Assembly (NCBI GenBank): GCA_947165275.1
Contig: CAMUZQ010000006.1
Coordinates: 1 to 64,000 of the forward strand
From: an uncultured Lachnospiraceae bacterium
GTDB lineage: Bacteria; Bacillota; Clostridia; Lachnospirales; Lachnospiraceae
Reading direction: 5' to 3'
Length of the DNA: 64,000 bases
In this document: positions 52,138 through 59,637 of the stretch, one piece after another
Numbering within the stretch: the first letter of the stretch is position 1
How the letters are laid out: each line of letters begins with the position of its first letter
Notes under the pieces: generated by a model
Told to the model about the DNA's origin: nothing
The model's database searches: none
The model's input: only the letters and a program-made list of their open reading frames with translations
Made by a program: the position numbers and the translations under genes

Positions 52138-52301
52138 CTAGTATAGCGTTCGAAAAATAACTGGACTTATGCGCAGAATGCTTGCCTGAGAGTGCGTTTT
52201 CAAAAACGCAGGCGTAGCGGGCTACGCCGAGGCTTTTGGAAATGTGCTATCAGGTGAGCAGGCAAGCATTTGGTACAGTTATTTAAGAAACGCTATACTA
52301 G
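52138..52301. repeat. MITE-like palindromic element A, copy 2 (inverted relative to copy 1)
   Basis: This 164-bp copy begins CTAGTATAGCGTTCG and ends with CGCTATACTAG. Its reverse complement matches copy 1 (34457-34671) almost base for base outside the centre, where it has a short GGCGTAGC/GCTACGCC hairpin in place of about 60 bases. It lies between convergent genes and codes for nothing. The outward promoter (TTGGTA, 18 bp, TATACT ending at 52299) points to the right, where no plus-strand gene follows. Confidence 0.88.
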
Positions 52302-52306
52302 GCTTC

Positions 52307-52391
52307 CTTACCCACGGGTATGCAGAAGTCGGTATTGCTCCTGATATCTTCCATCAGGCCGGGATCCCTTCCCCACGGCTGTGCAGAAGTC
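52307..52391. repeat. Two imperfect 24-bp direct repeats next to element A copy 2
   Basis: CTTACCCACGGGTATGCAGAAGTC (52307-52330, shown here as one unit of CTTACCCACGGG plus TATGCAGAAGTC) recurs as CTTCCCCACGGC plus TGTGCAGAAGTC at 52368-52391, 61 bp apart. They fill the gap between the element and the YbjN-like gene. On the minus strand an 18-residue frame (52354 to 52298) reads through the left repeat and stops at the TAG of element A. Otherwise I see nothing in this 300-bp stretch. Confidence 0.55.
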
Positions 52392-52402
52392 CCTGGCACC
52401 CT

Positions 52403-52933
52403 TCAGATACTGTCGATAACATCCTCAAGAGTTTTTTCTCCGCCCGCCACCTTGATCAGCATATCCGCATACAGATCGGCTGAAGTAAGTGCATTTGCCA
52501 TGCAGACATTCATCTGGGAAAAAAGCGCATCTCCCGAGACTCCCGCCGGTATCGGGGTGACGAGCCTGTAGCAGAGAAGCGATGCATCCCTGTCTACCGA
52601 ATAGCATCCAAGAGGAAGCCTGAAATTGATATAGGACATGAGCTCGAAAAGCTCAGGCAGATGCTCCCTGTTCAGATCATCCAAAAGAGTTATCACAGAG
52701 CAGAAATGCATGACCGTATCATTTTCTGTTGCGGGCGGGATAAAAAAGAATTCCCCTAATCCTCCCTCCTTTTCTCCCGCTTCACCGATCCCGTCAAGGA
52801 CCACGGTCAGGATTTCCGGCTCATTCTCCTTTTCCGCCTCCCTGATATCACAGGCGATAAGTCCCTCCTGAAGGGAATCCCTCATTTTGATCAACAGCTC
52901 ATGTCTTTCTTTCATAACAGCCTCAAGGTCCAT
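52403..52933 (-). CDS. Acidic YbjN/secretion-chaperone-like protein
   Basis: The start at 52933 follows GGAGG with 5-nt spacing. The roughly 176-residue acidic protein has an alpha-beta pattern like YbjN or type III secretion chaperones: strands 'EILTVVLDGIGEAG' and 'LGEFFFIPPATENDTVMHFCSVITLLDDL', then 'LPLGCYSVDRDASLLCYRLVTPI' and a final helix. It follows the 1234-residue gene by 33 bp. A small acidic chaperone-like protein next to a very large protein fits a chaperone-substrate pair. The fold call is tentative. Confidence 0.5.
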   Translation of the reverse strand: MDLEAVMKERHELLIKMRDSLQEGLIACDIREAEKENEPEILTVVLDGIGEAGEKEGGLGEFFFIPPATENDTVMHFCSVITLLDDLNREHLPELFELMSYINFRLPLGCYSVDRDASLLCYRLVTPIPAGVSGDALFSQMNVCMANALTSADLYADMLIKVAGGEKTLEDVIDSI

Positions 52934-52966
52934 TTTATCCTCCATTCCGTGCTTATTCTTCTTATT

Positions 52967-55900
52967 CTACTTCCCGTTCATCCTTCGTGCGAGAAGGTCG
53001 GGGTTCGGTATCTTTTTCGTTTCATCATAGGGAAGTCCGAAGCTCTTTACGATCTGGATATAACCGGCCCTCTGCTCTCCCTCCACTCTGTCCTCTTCAC
53101 CGCCGAAAAGCCCCCTGCAGATCAGATCCGCATAGGTTTTAGCGATCTGATCGCAGGCCGAGATCACATCCGCGTATCCGGCAGAGGCAGCGACGACTCT
53201 CCTCATCCTTACCTTGAATTCCTCCGGATCACTGACAGGCTGTCCCCTTTTTTCCATTTCCTCATACGCATCCTTCAAAAAACTGTCAAACTGGAAATAC
53301 TGATCAAACATTCTCTCACGTATCCCGGTCAGACTCATCCCGCTGAAGATACCTGTAAGGTTGCTGACCGCCATTCCCGCAAGACTCAGGACGGAACCGA
53401 CTACCGGAACGGTAAGTCCTGCAACCGTCATGAAGGAGCCAACAGCCTGTATACCCGCAAATTTTCTCTTTCTTTCACCGATTTCCCTGGACAGCTTCAG
53501 CATATTTTTTTCAAACCTGGCAGTCTTAAAATCCCTCTCGGTTTTAGACTTCTGCTCCTCAGTTTCGGCTCCGGGCCCCGGGCCGTCCTGGTTAGAATCA
53601 TATCCCTGATCTATGAGTTTCCTGAGGAACCTTTCATTTATCTTATCCTGAAGGAGCTTTTTGGCATTATCTGCATTTCTGCAGTCAAGATGTCCCGATA
53701 CGGTGGAATACAGATCTTTCCCGGCCTTCAGTCCCGAAACAGAGATCCCGACAGTTTTTGTCAGGGTGGATGTAGTGGCTTCAAGTCCCTTTGACAGATC
53801 CTTTGCCGTGTCCACAGTGGTCATTACCGTATTGACCGCAGAACCTCCCGTCTGCAGTATTTCCGAGACCGTGGCAGCCCTGTCATATGCATGCATATTG
53901 TCCCAGTTTGTGACAAGATTATGTACTCCGTAGCAGACCCCCAGGAGACTTCCAAGGGAGGAAATAGTGGCAGCCGTAATGGTGGAACCGTAGGTTGAAG
54001 GGTTCATGAAGCTGTTTTTATTCTCCCTGAGGCGCCAGAAGGTCGGATTGTATCCCTTCCCCTTTGCAAGGCTGAGCCCTTGTTTTACGGAAGCCTTGTA
54101 AAGGATCGCACCGTTAGCGATGATATGGACATTCCGGCTGATTCCTTCCCCTGCTGACGTATACGTACCTGTATTGCTGGCAAGGTCTGTGCTGTTTGTA
54201 TTCTTTACACTGTAGTATTTATCATTTTCCTTCAGGGAGAGCCCACCGTCCTCACTCTTAACTGTCTCTCCAAGGCTTTCTCCATACCGGACGGCCTCTC
54301 CTACGGCATCGTCCGCACGTATCAGCTCATCAAGATCCTTCAGGAAAGCCTGCTGTTTTTGATTCAGTGAATCCCGGTCTGCCTTCGTTGCCTTTTTCCC
54401 AAGCCCCTCTACTCTTAAAGCCTCGTCCCGGAAGACCTTGGTGCTGTGTGCGGTTCTGGCAAGAGTATAGGTTCGGTACTCTTCCTTCTTCTGCTTTAAT
54501 GCCTCCAGCTCCTCTCCCTTTACCTCATCCACGCCCTGGTCAAGTCTCGCGCAGTCCTTTATCAGGCTCCGGTAATCCTGGTTTACCTGTATGGCCTCTG
54601 TCACCTTTCCCATATAGGTATAATCTCCCATGATGTGTGACATGATCTTGAATTTTGAGGCGAGCATCTGATCCTTGAATCTGTCAAGGTTGGGGATATA
54701 AGTCTGGGACGAAAAAAGATCCATCACTCCGGGATTTTTCCGCTTCCCGGTCTCTATCAGGTAGTAGATGAAAAGCCTCTCTCTTTTCGTTTTGCTGAAA
54801 AGCTCCGATACGATCTCACCGTGGTGGTTCCTTATGTTTATCAAAGATCCGACCATACCACCGTTATTGTAGTTTCTCAAAAACCACTGATCAATGAAAT
54901 CCAGCCCTCTCAGCTGCTCAGGTGACAGTTTTGCATCGACCTCCCTTGGATCAAGCTTCTGCTCAGGCGCTGTCCTGCCTGTGATAGTCTCCACATGCTT
55001 TTTTGCAAGTGAAAGAAGAGGATCCTTCATACCGCCGTTGTACTTTTCATAGTTTTCGTGCACACGGTTCTGAACGCTGTAGAAGGATGCGTCCCTTATT
55101 GCCTCCTCTATCTCCTTAGGCCACTCCTCCTTTTTATGGGTTGCCTTATACATATCTATATACCGCATGTAGGGACCAAACAGCTTTGCCCTGTCCCTTA
55201 CCCTGACTCTTTCAAGCCCCTCCTGGAGAGCAAAATGCTTTTTCCATTTCCCGTAGACCTTTGAAAGCTCCTTCATTTTCCAGTCAGAGACGTCACGATG
55301 ATCCTTCCCGGTTTTTTCACGGCTCTGCTCCACGGCCGTATCGCTTAGGCCCGTACCTCCCATGGCGGCATACATCCTGTCATAAAACTCCTTTGTGATC
55401 TGCCTCACCATATCGCAGGCCTTACGGCGGTCCTTGCCCTTTTGGGAATACTGATGTCCCCTGTGGGTGTCATAGAAAGCATTGGCTGTTTCAGAAAGCC
55501 TTGCCATTGCAGCCATAAGCTCGGCCGCGCCGGGACGGACTTCCGGATCAGAATCCGATCCTGACTTTTGAACAAGCTTCTTCACCCTGAGGACTGCACT
55601 TCTGAAATGATTGTAGGTAACCGAGTCCTCATTGTCGCGGACACGGATCCTGCTCCAGATCTCATCCTCCACTACCTTGTGGGTCTTCCTGTCATAGTGC
55701 TCATCCTTTATCACGCCGCACAGGCCTGTAAAGAGCTCCGTGACCTGCTCATCCCATTTTGCGGGATCAGTCATCTCCTGTTTTGCTTCCTTCTGCAGAG
55801 GCTCAGCCTTCTGTACCTCCTCCTCACCGTGAGGGCTTACTATTTCAGCGATCTTACTGTCTGTCCCCGCATAAAGCTCTCCCCTGAGATACCCCGGCAT

Positions 55901-56671
55901 AAACCGGTCCGCCTTGTTATAAAGGGGGTGGGCCTTGATCTTTGCCACTATTTTTGCGATCTTCTCCGGCCTGTCCTCATCCGGAAGCCCTGCGCGCTCC
56001 TTTTCCATGTAATAAGAAAGATCTGCTGCCAGATCAAGATAATCCTTCCGCTGCCGGTCAATATAACCGCCTTTTTCTTTATAAAGTGTGTTTATGTATG
56101 CTTTGATGCAGGATCGCCTGACAGTTATATATTTTTTATTCCTCTTATCATAGGCAGCCTTTTCCCTGGGATCATTCACGGGCATGGCATCAAGCTTCTT
56201 TTTTTGCTTCAGGGCACTCTCCATCTCCTTGGGCGGCTGATATAATGCCCTGTCCTGCTCCGCCTCAGCCCCGGGATTTGTCTTCCTGATGCTCTGAGCA
56301 TTAACTCCGTCCTGTTTCTGAAGAAGACCGAGCTTCGTTACGTGCTCACCTTCGACATTAACTTCATATTTCGAAGCCACAGAATGATAAGAGGCGGTTT
56401 CCTCCGCTGATACCGCCCCTGCATCTTCGATCCTAAGCTCATCGGAAACCCTGTAGCGTTCCCCTTCCAGTTTATTCCCGATAGCGCTGAGCACAGGATT
56501 GACGGGTTCATTCTGTCCTTTGCCGCCAGGCTCCCGGGAATTCCCATTAAGGAACCGGGCATAGGACTGATCCGTGAGGAACCTGTTATCCTCCAGTCTC
56601 TCCTCCTGACGTACTGACACTGATTCCTGAGTTTTTGCCTTTATTTCCAATTCTGAGGGATTATCGCTCAT
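52967..56671 (-). CDS. Very large protein of unknown function with two late hydrophobic stretches
   Basis: The 1234-residue protein starts after GGAGA. Residues 1-880 are highly charged and mostly helical (many Lys/Glu, blocks such as 'KKKLDAMPVNDPREKAAYDK'), without signal peptide or Cys. About 892-925 ('GSTITAATISSLGSLLGVCYG') and about 1069-1112 ('VGSFMTVAGLTVPVVGSVLSL') are small-residue-rich hydrophobic stretches like membrane-inserting segments of translocators or pore formers. A charged tail follows. I recognise no family. It lies between a GNAT gene (22 bp upstream) and an acidic chaperone-like gene, which suggests an exported effector, but no secretion machine is in the window. Confidence 0.8.
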   Translation of the reverse strand: MSDNPSELEIKAKTQESVSVRQEERLEDNRFLTDQSYARFLNGNSREPGGKGQNEPVNPVLSAIGNKLEGERYRVSDELRIEDAGAVSAEETASYHSVASKYEVNVEGEHVTKLGLLQKQDGVNAQSIRKTNPGAEAEQDRALYQPPKEMESALKQKKKLDAMPVNDPREKAAYDKRNKKYITVRRSCIKAYINTLYKEKGGYIDRQRKDYLDLAADLSYYMEKERAGLPDEDRPEKIAKIVAKIKAHPLYNKADRFMPGYLRGELYAGTDSKIAEIVSPHGEEEVQKAEPLQKEAKQEMTDPAKWDEQVTELFTGLCGVIKDEHYDRKTHKVVEDEIWSRIRVRDNEDSVTYNHFRSAVLRVKKLVQKSGSDSDPEVRPGAAELMAAMARLSETANAFYDTHRGHQYSQKGKDRRKACDMVRQITKEFYDRMYAAMGGTGLSDTAVEQSREKTGKDHRDVSDWKMKELSKVYGKWKKHFALQEGLERVRVRDRAKLFGPYMRYIDMYKATHKKEEWPKEIEEAIRDASFYSVQNRVHENYEKYNGGMKDPLLSLAKKHVETITGRTAPEQKLDPREVDAKLSPEQLRGLDFIDQWFLRNYNNGGMVGSLINIRNHHGEIVSELFSKTKRERLFIYYLIETGKRKNPGVMDLFSSQTYIPNLDRFKDQMLASKFKIMSHIMGDYTYMGKVTEAIQVNQDYRSLIKDCARLDQGVDEVKGEELEALKQKKEEYRTYTLARTAHSTKVFRDEALRVEGLGKKATKADRDSLNQKQQAFLKDLDELIRADDAVGEAVRYGESLGETVKSEDGGLSLKENDKYYSVKNTNSTDLASNTGTYTSAGEGISRNVHIIANGAILYKASVKQGLSLAKGKGYNPTFWRLRENKNSFMNPSTYGSTITAATISSLGSLLGVCYGVHNLVTNWDNMHAYDRAATVSEILQTGGSAVNTVMTTVDTAKDLSKGLEATTSTLTKTVGISVSGLKAGKDLYSTVSGHLDCRNADNAKKLLQDKINERFLRKLIDQGYDSNQDGPGPGAETEEQKSKTERDFKTARFEKNMLKLSREIGERKRKFAGIQAVGSFMTVAGLTVPVVGSVLSLAGMAVSNLTGIFSGMSLTGIRERMFDQYFQFDSFLKDAYEEMEKRGQPVSDPEEFKVRMRRVVAASAGYADVISACDQIAKTYADLICRGLFGGEEDRVEGEQRAGYIQIVKSFGLPYDETKKIPNPDLLARRMNGK

Positions 56672-56693
56672 ATTACAGATCTCCTGATTTCAC

Positions 56694-57596
56694 TTATGAA
56701 AAGAAGCCTCTTCTGACCTTAATTGTATCCATATCGGGTAAGATATGCTTTGCAAGGTTGACCGCCCTATCCGTTTTCAGAGTCACATGTATCTTCGTCT
56801 CCTCCGGATAATTCATGTAATAATAGCTTACAAGATACCTTAGAAGGGCCAGGAGTTCCTTCGGTCTGTCAGGAACAAAAGACAAAAGCCGCACCAGGTG
56901 CAGATCACCGTCCCCATATCTCTCAACCAGTACCATGGAGGAGATATCATCACCATACTTGATGACACAGCTCAGATCCCCTGCATAATCCTCTCTGCTT
57001 TCCGAAATCTGAACAAGGGCTTCGCTTTTGTTATTCTCCCTGGCAGTCTTTACCGCCTTCTTAAAGACTGACTCCGGAATATCAAGTATAGACACCATCC
57101 CCTTTGGTTTTTCGACCCCTGCGACAATATTCGTTTCGATCGTGATATCCTTTGATCTGGCCTGTCTCCTGCAGTCCTCCTTTGAAATTATCATCTCATA
57201 GGTACTGGCAGTCTCAAACTGAAATCCCCAGGACATAAGAACCGCTTCTGCAAGATCATATTCGCTGTCAAGGGGGATATCGCATATGATGCCCTCTGCA
57301 GGACTGCCATCGAGAACATCCGAAAGAGCATCCATAAGCTCATTCATATATCCCTCCTGCCTGTGCTCCTCTGACACATAAAACCACTGGAGCACGATCA
57401 GGTTTTCTGTCTCCGTCCCGTTGATCTCTCCCTTCTCGACCGAGAAAACAAGCACTCCAACAGGAAGCTTTGCATCCCCGTCCTCCTTCAGAGCGCCCAG
57501 GCAAAAGCTCTGTCCGCTCTCCAGCTTTGCAATATACTCCCCGGGTATCAGCGGTGCAAAAGCTTCAATAAGTTTATGATCAACGTTTTTTACCAT
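56694..57596 (-). CDS. GNAT-family N-acetyltransferase-like protein
   Basis: The 300-residue protein has a GNAT N-terminal half: 'VGVLVFSVEKGEING', 'IVLQWFYVSEEHRQEGYMNELMDAL' (the acetyl-CoA-binding V-x-x-x-x-Q/R-x-x-G region, with Gln/Glu-Gly), and 'AVLMSWGFQFE'. The second half (about 150-300) repeats a similar but weaker pattern, so it may be a tandem GNAT. It is the first gene of the unit with the 1234-residue protein and could acetylate it or its target. This is inference. Confidence 0.7.
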   Translation of the reverse strand: MVKNVDHKLIEAFAPLIPGEYIAKLESGQSFCLGALKEDGDAKLPVGVLVFSVEKGEINGTETENLIVLQWFYVSEEHRQEGYMNELMDALSDVLDGSPAEGIICDIPLDSEYDLAEAVLMSWGFQFETASTYEMIISKEDCRRQARSKDITIETNIVAGVEKPKGMVSILDIPESVFKKAVKTARENNKSEALVQISESREDYAGDLSCVIKYGDDISSMVLVERYGDGDLHLVRLLSFVPDRPKELLALLRYLVSYYYMNYPEETKIHVTLKTDRAVNLAKHILPDMDTIKVRRGFFS

Positions 57597-57688
57597 AGGA
57601 TCACTTCCCCCTCTGTAATGCTTAACTCACACCTGTCAATAATGATAATCCTCAGAAGATGATAGCATAATCTATGCAGTATATAAAG

Positions 57689-57718
57689 GAGTGTCAGGGT
57701 ACTGTATGCCTGACACTC
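57689..57718. other. Strong hairpin between divergent GNAT and potassium-channel genes
   Basis: GAGTGTCAGG (57689-57698) and CCTGACACTC (57709-57718) form a perfect 10-bp stem, extendable through AAG/CTT, followed by TTTC on the plus strand and by CTTTATAT on the minus strand. It looks like a terminator but lies upstream of both divergent genes, so it may be an attenuator or a binding site. Confidence 0.65.
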
Positions 57719-57786
57719 TTTCATCCGACGATAGATCTGTGATAGAATAATTCTGACAAAAACGGATACCGGAAGGCAGGCAAAGC

Positions 57787-58149
57787 GTGAATTACTCTTT
57801 CTTCAGGAAAATGAAAATACTTAAGACGATACTGAAAAAAACCGGAGCAGGCAAAATGCTCCTGTCATTTGTCTGCTTCATCTTCTTTGACGCTTTGATC
57901 ATCTACATCTTTGATCCCGCTATCAGTACCTATAGAGATGCCGTATGGTACTGCTATGGTGTGATCTCAACGACAGGCTTCGGTGATGTCGTTGTCTCAA
58001 CCCCGATCGGCAGGGCCTGCTCAGTGATACTTACACTCTATTCCACCCTTGTGATCGCCATTGTCACCGGCGTGATCGTAAGCTTTTATACAGAGCTTAT
58101 AAAGGATAAAAGAATGGAATTGGAGGATGAGATCCGGAAAAAAGAATAA
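57787..58149 (+). CDS. Small two-TM potassium-channel-like protein
   Basis: The start is GTG at 57787, with AGGCAGG 6 nt upstream; the in-frame ATG at 57811 has no ribosome site. The 120-residue protein has TM1 (about 25-45), a pore helix and filter 'CYGVISTTGFGDVVVSTP', and TM2 (about 78-100). The filter is TTGFGD rather than TVGYGD, a known variant of K+ channels. A short charged C-terminus ends 'EDEIRKKE'; no RCK domain is present. A tetramer would conduct K+. Confidence 0.85.
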   Translation: MNYSFFRKMKILKTILKKTGAGKMLLSFVCFIFFDALIIYIFDPAISTYRDAVWYCYGVISTTGFGDVVVSTPIGRACSVILTLYSTLVIAIVTGVIVSFYTELIKDKRMELEDEIRKKE

Positions 58150-58177
58150 AAGGGAATAATATGGCTCCTAAAACCCG

Positions 58178-58214
58178 GAAAAGCCTGCAGGGACTCCCTC
58201 CCCACAGGCTTTTC
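58178..58214. terminator. Bidirectional terminator between convergent channel and repeat-protein genes
   Basis: GAAAAGCCTG (58178-58187) and CAGGCTTTTC (58205-58214) form a 10-bp stem. A-rich and T-rich ends lie on both sides, so it can stop transcription from either gene. It lies between the two stop codons. Confidence 0.85.
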
Positions 58215-58259
58215 TTCTTCTCCTGCCATCCTTGACACGAAACAGAAAACAGCGGAAAG

Positions 58260-59636
58260 TCAATCAAAATCATTCTTTTGGTATAGTCTTCTTTCCCTTA
58301 CAGCGGACCCTGCTGTAAGACGATGTTTTTTTATTGCTTTCCAAAATGCAGAGACCAAAAGCAGTATGGTGATAAAAGCCGCCACGATCAAAGCGATATG
58401 TCTCTTTTGAGCCTTTCCCTGAGCCGGATCATCATCAGATGCTGCGGTCATGTATTCTGTCTTCGTATCCGAAGCCTGCTGTCCGGTGCCGGCAGACCCG
58501 CCTGACTCATCCCCTGTAAGAGGTGATACATCTGCTTTGAAAAGATCTGTTTCATAATCCGACAGGTCGATTATATTCTCCAGAGGCTGAGGTCTGACCA
58601 CGGGCTCGCCTGTATCGGTATACGGCTCATACCATGCTTTGGTATCAGCCCGCCTGTTTTTCTTCTTCAGCATGCTCCAGTCGCTGTACTTCTCCGTGGA
58701 AGCCTGCCCGTCTGTATTCCTGTTTCCGTTTCCGCTGCGAACAGCATATCTTTTTCCGGAAAGACTGCCTGCAGCTTTCCTGACTGTACCGGCAGCACCG
58801 GAGACTCCGCCGAATATCACCCTGGCCGGCTTATCATCTCTTTTTTTCCATTCCTCTTCTTCTGCAGCTGTGGATCTGATGCCGGCTTTCCTGTTTTCCT
58901 GAGCTCTCCTCAGATAATCATCTATGGATCCGGTCTTAAGATCATATATATTCACCCTGCATGAATCCGTGTTTCCGTTTGTATCATATGCATAAAACAC
59001 ATAGCTTCCGTTGGCTGTGACCATGAAATCAATACTTTTAGAAGCTACTTCTGGACGGTATAAGGTCTTTCTGACTCCGGCGCGGGAGTTTTCAACCTGG
59101 ATCAGAGCGATGTCTCCGCCGGTGCATTCAGCCGCTATGCTTACGACTGCTGTATGCCCCCTGTGAGAGATCCCGGTGCATTTTACCGATATCCCTTTTC
59201 CGGTATCACCGCCTGCCGAAGGAGTCTCATTCCCTGAAACCTCGTTCCCTGAGACCTCATTGCCGGAAACCTCATTGCCTGATACTTCATTGCCTGATAC
59301 TTCGTTTCCTGACACCTCATTCCCGGATACTTCATTTCCGGATACTTCGTTTCCCGATACTTCATTTCCGGATACTTCGTTTCCTGACACCTCATTGCCC
59401 GATGCTTCATTTCCGGACACACCATTCCCCGACACTCCGTTTCCCGAAACCCTCTTCCCGGATAAGCCGCTTCCGGACACTCCGCTGCCTGATATCCTTC
59501 CGAAGGTCATCCTGCCGCCTGAAATCCTGCTCCCGGATATCCTTTCTCCTGCAAAAATCCTTACATTCCCATGAAATAATATAAACAGACTCGCAACCAG
59601 CACTGTTATAATATTTATATAATATCTTCTCCTCAT
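58260..59636 (-). CDS. Secreted or surface protein with VSGNE pentapeptide repeats and C-terminal TM anchor
   Basis: The 458-residue protein has a Sec signal (about 1-30), an Ile/Val-Ser-Gly-rich opening, 15 pentapeptide units of V/A-SGN-E/G (about 63-137), then a beta-rich domain of about 90 residues ('VKCTGISHRGHTAVVSIAAECTGGD') and a long Lys/Arg-containing linker. One TM helix ('HIALIVAAFITILLLVSAFW') and a short basic tail follow. It would be held on the outer face of the membrane with the repeats exposed. It is the last gene of the HK-GerMN-ComEC operon, 1 bp after comEC. Its function is unknown. Confidence 0.82.
   Translation of the reverse strand: MRRRYYINIITVLVASLFILFHGNVRIFAGERISGSRISGGRMTFGRISGSGVSGSGLSGKRVSGNGVSGNGVSGNEASGNEVSGNEVSGNEVSGNEVSGNEVSGNEVSGNEVSGNEVSGNEVSGNEVSGNEVSGNETPSAGGDTGKGISVKCTGISHRGHTAVVSIAAECTGGDIALIQVENSRAGVRKTLYRPEVASKSIDFMVTANGSYVFYAYDTNGNTDSCRVNIYDLKTGSIDDYLRRAQENRKAGIRSTAAEEEEWKKRDDKPARVIFGGVSGAAGTVRKAAGSLSGKRYAVRSGNGNRNTDGQASTEKYSDWSMLKKKNRRADTKAWYEPYTDTGEPVVRPQPLENIIDLSDYETDLFKADVSPLTGDESGGSAGTGQQASDTKTEYMTAASDDDPAQGKAQKRHIALIVAAFITILLLVSAFWKAIKKHRLTAGSAVRERRLYQKNDFD
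59226..59450. repeat. 15-bp tandem repeat array coding for VSGNE units
   Basis: Fifteen exact-length 15-bp units lie in register, coding V-S-G-N-E in twelve of them, A-S-G-N-E in one and V-S-G-N-G in two. Third-base variation between units shows they are not all recent copies. The unit is a multiple of three, so slippage would change the repeat number without a frameshift. Confidence 0.93.
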
Positions 59637-59637
59637 T

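Noticed and set aside
59226-59450. A CRISPR array
   Set aside because: The repeats are contiguous 15-bp coding units without spacers.
59176-59574. A Pro/Phe-rich plus-strand protein over the repeat region
   Set aside because: It is the antisense reading of the 15-bp repeat array of the minus-strand VSGNE gene and has no ribosome site.
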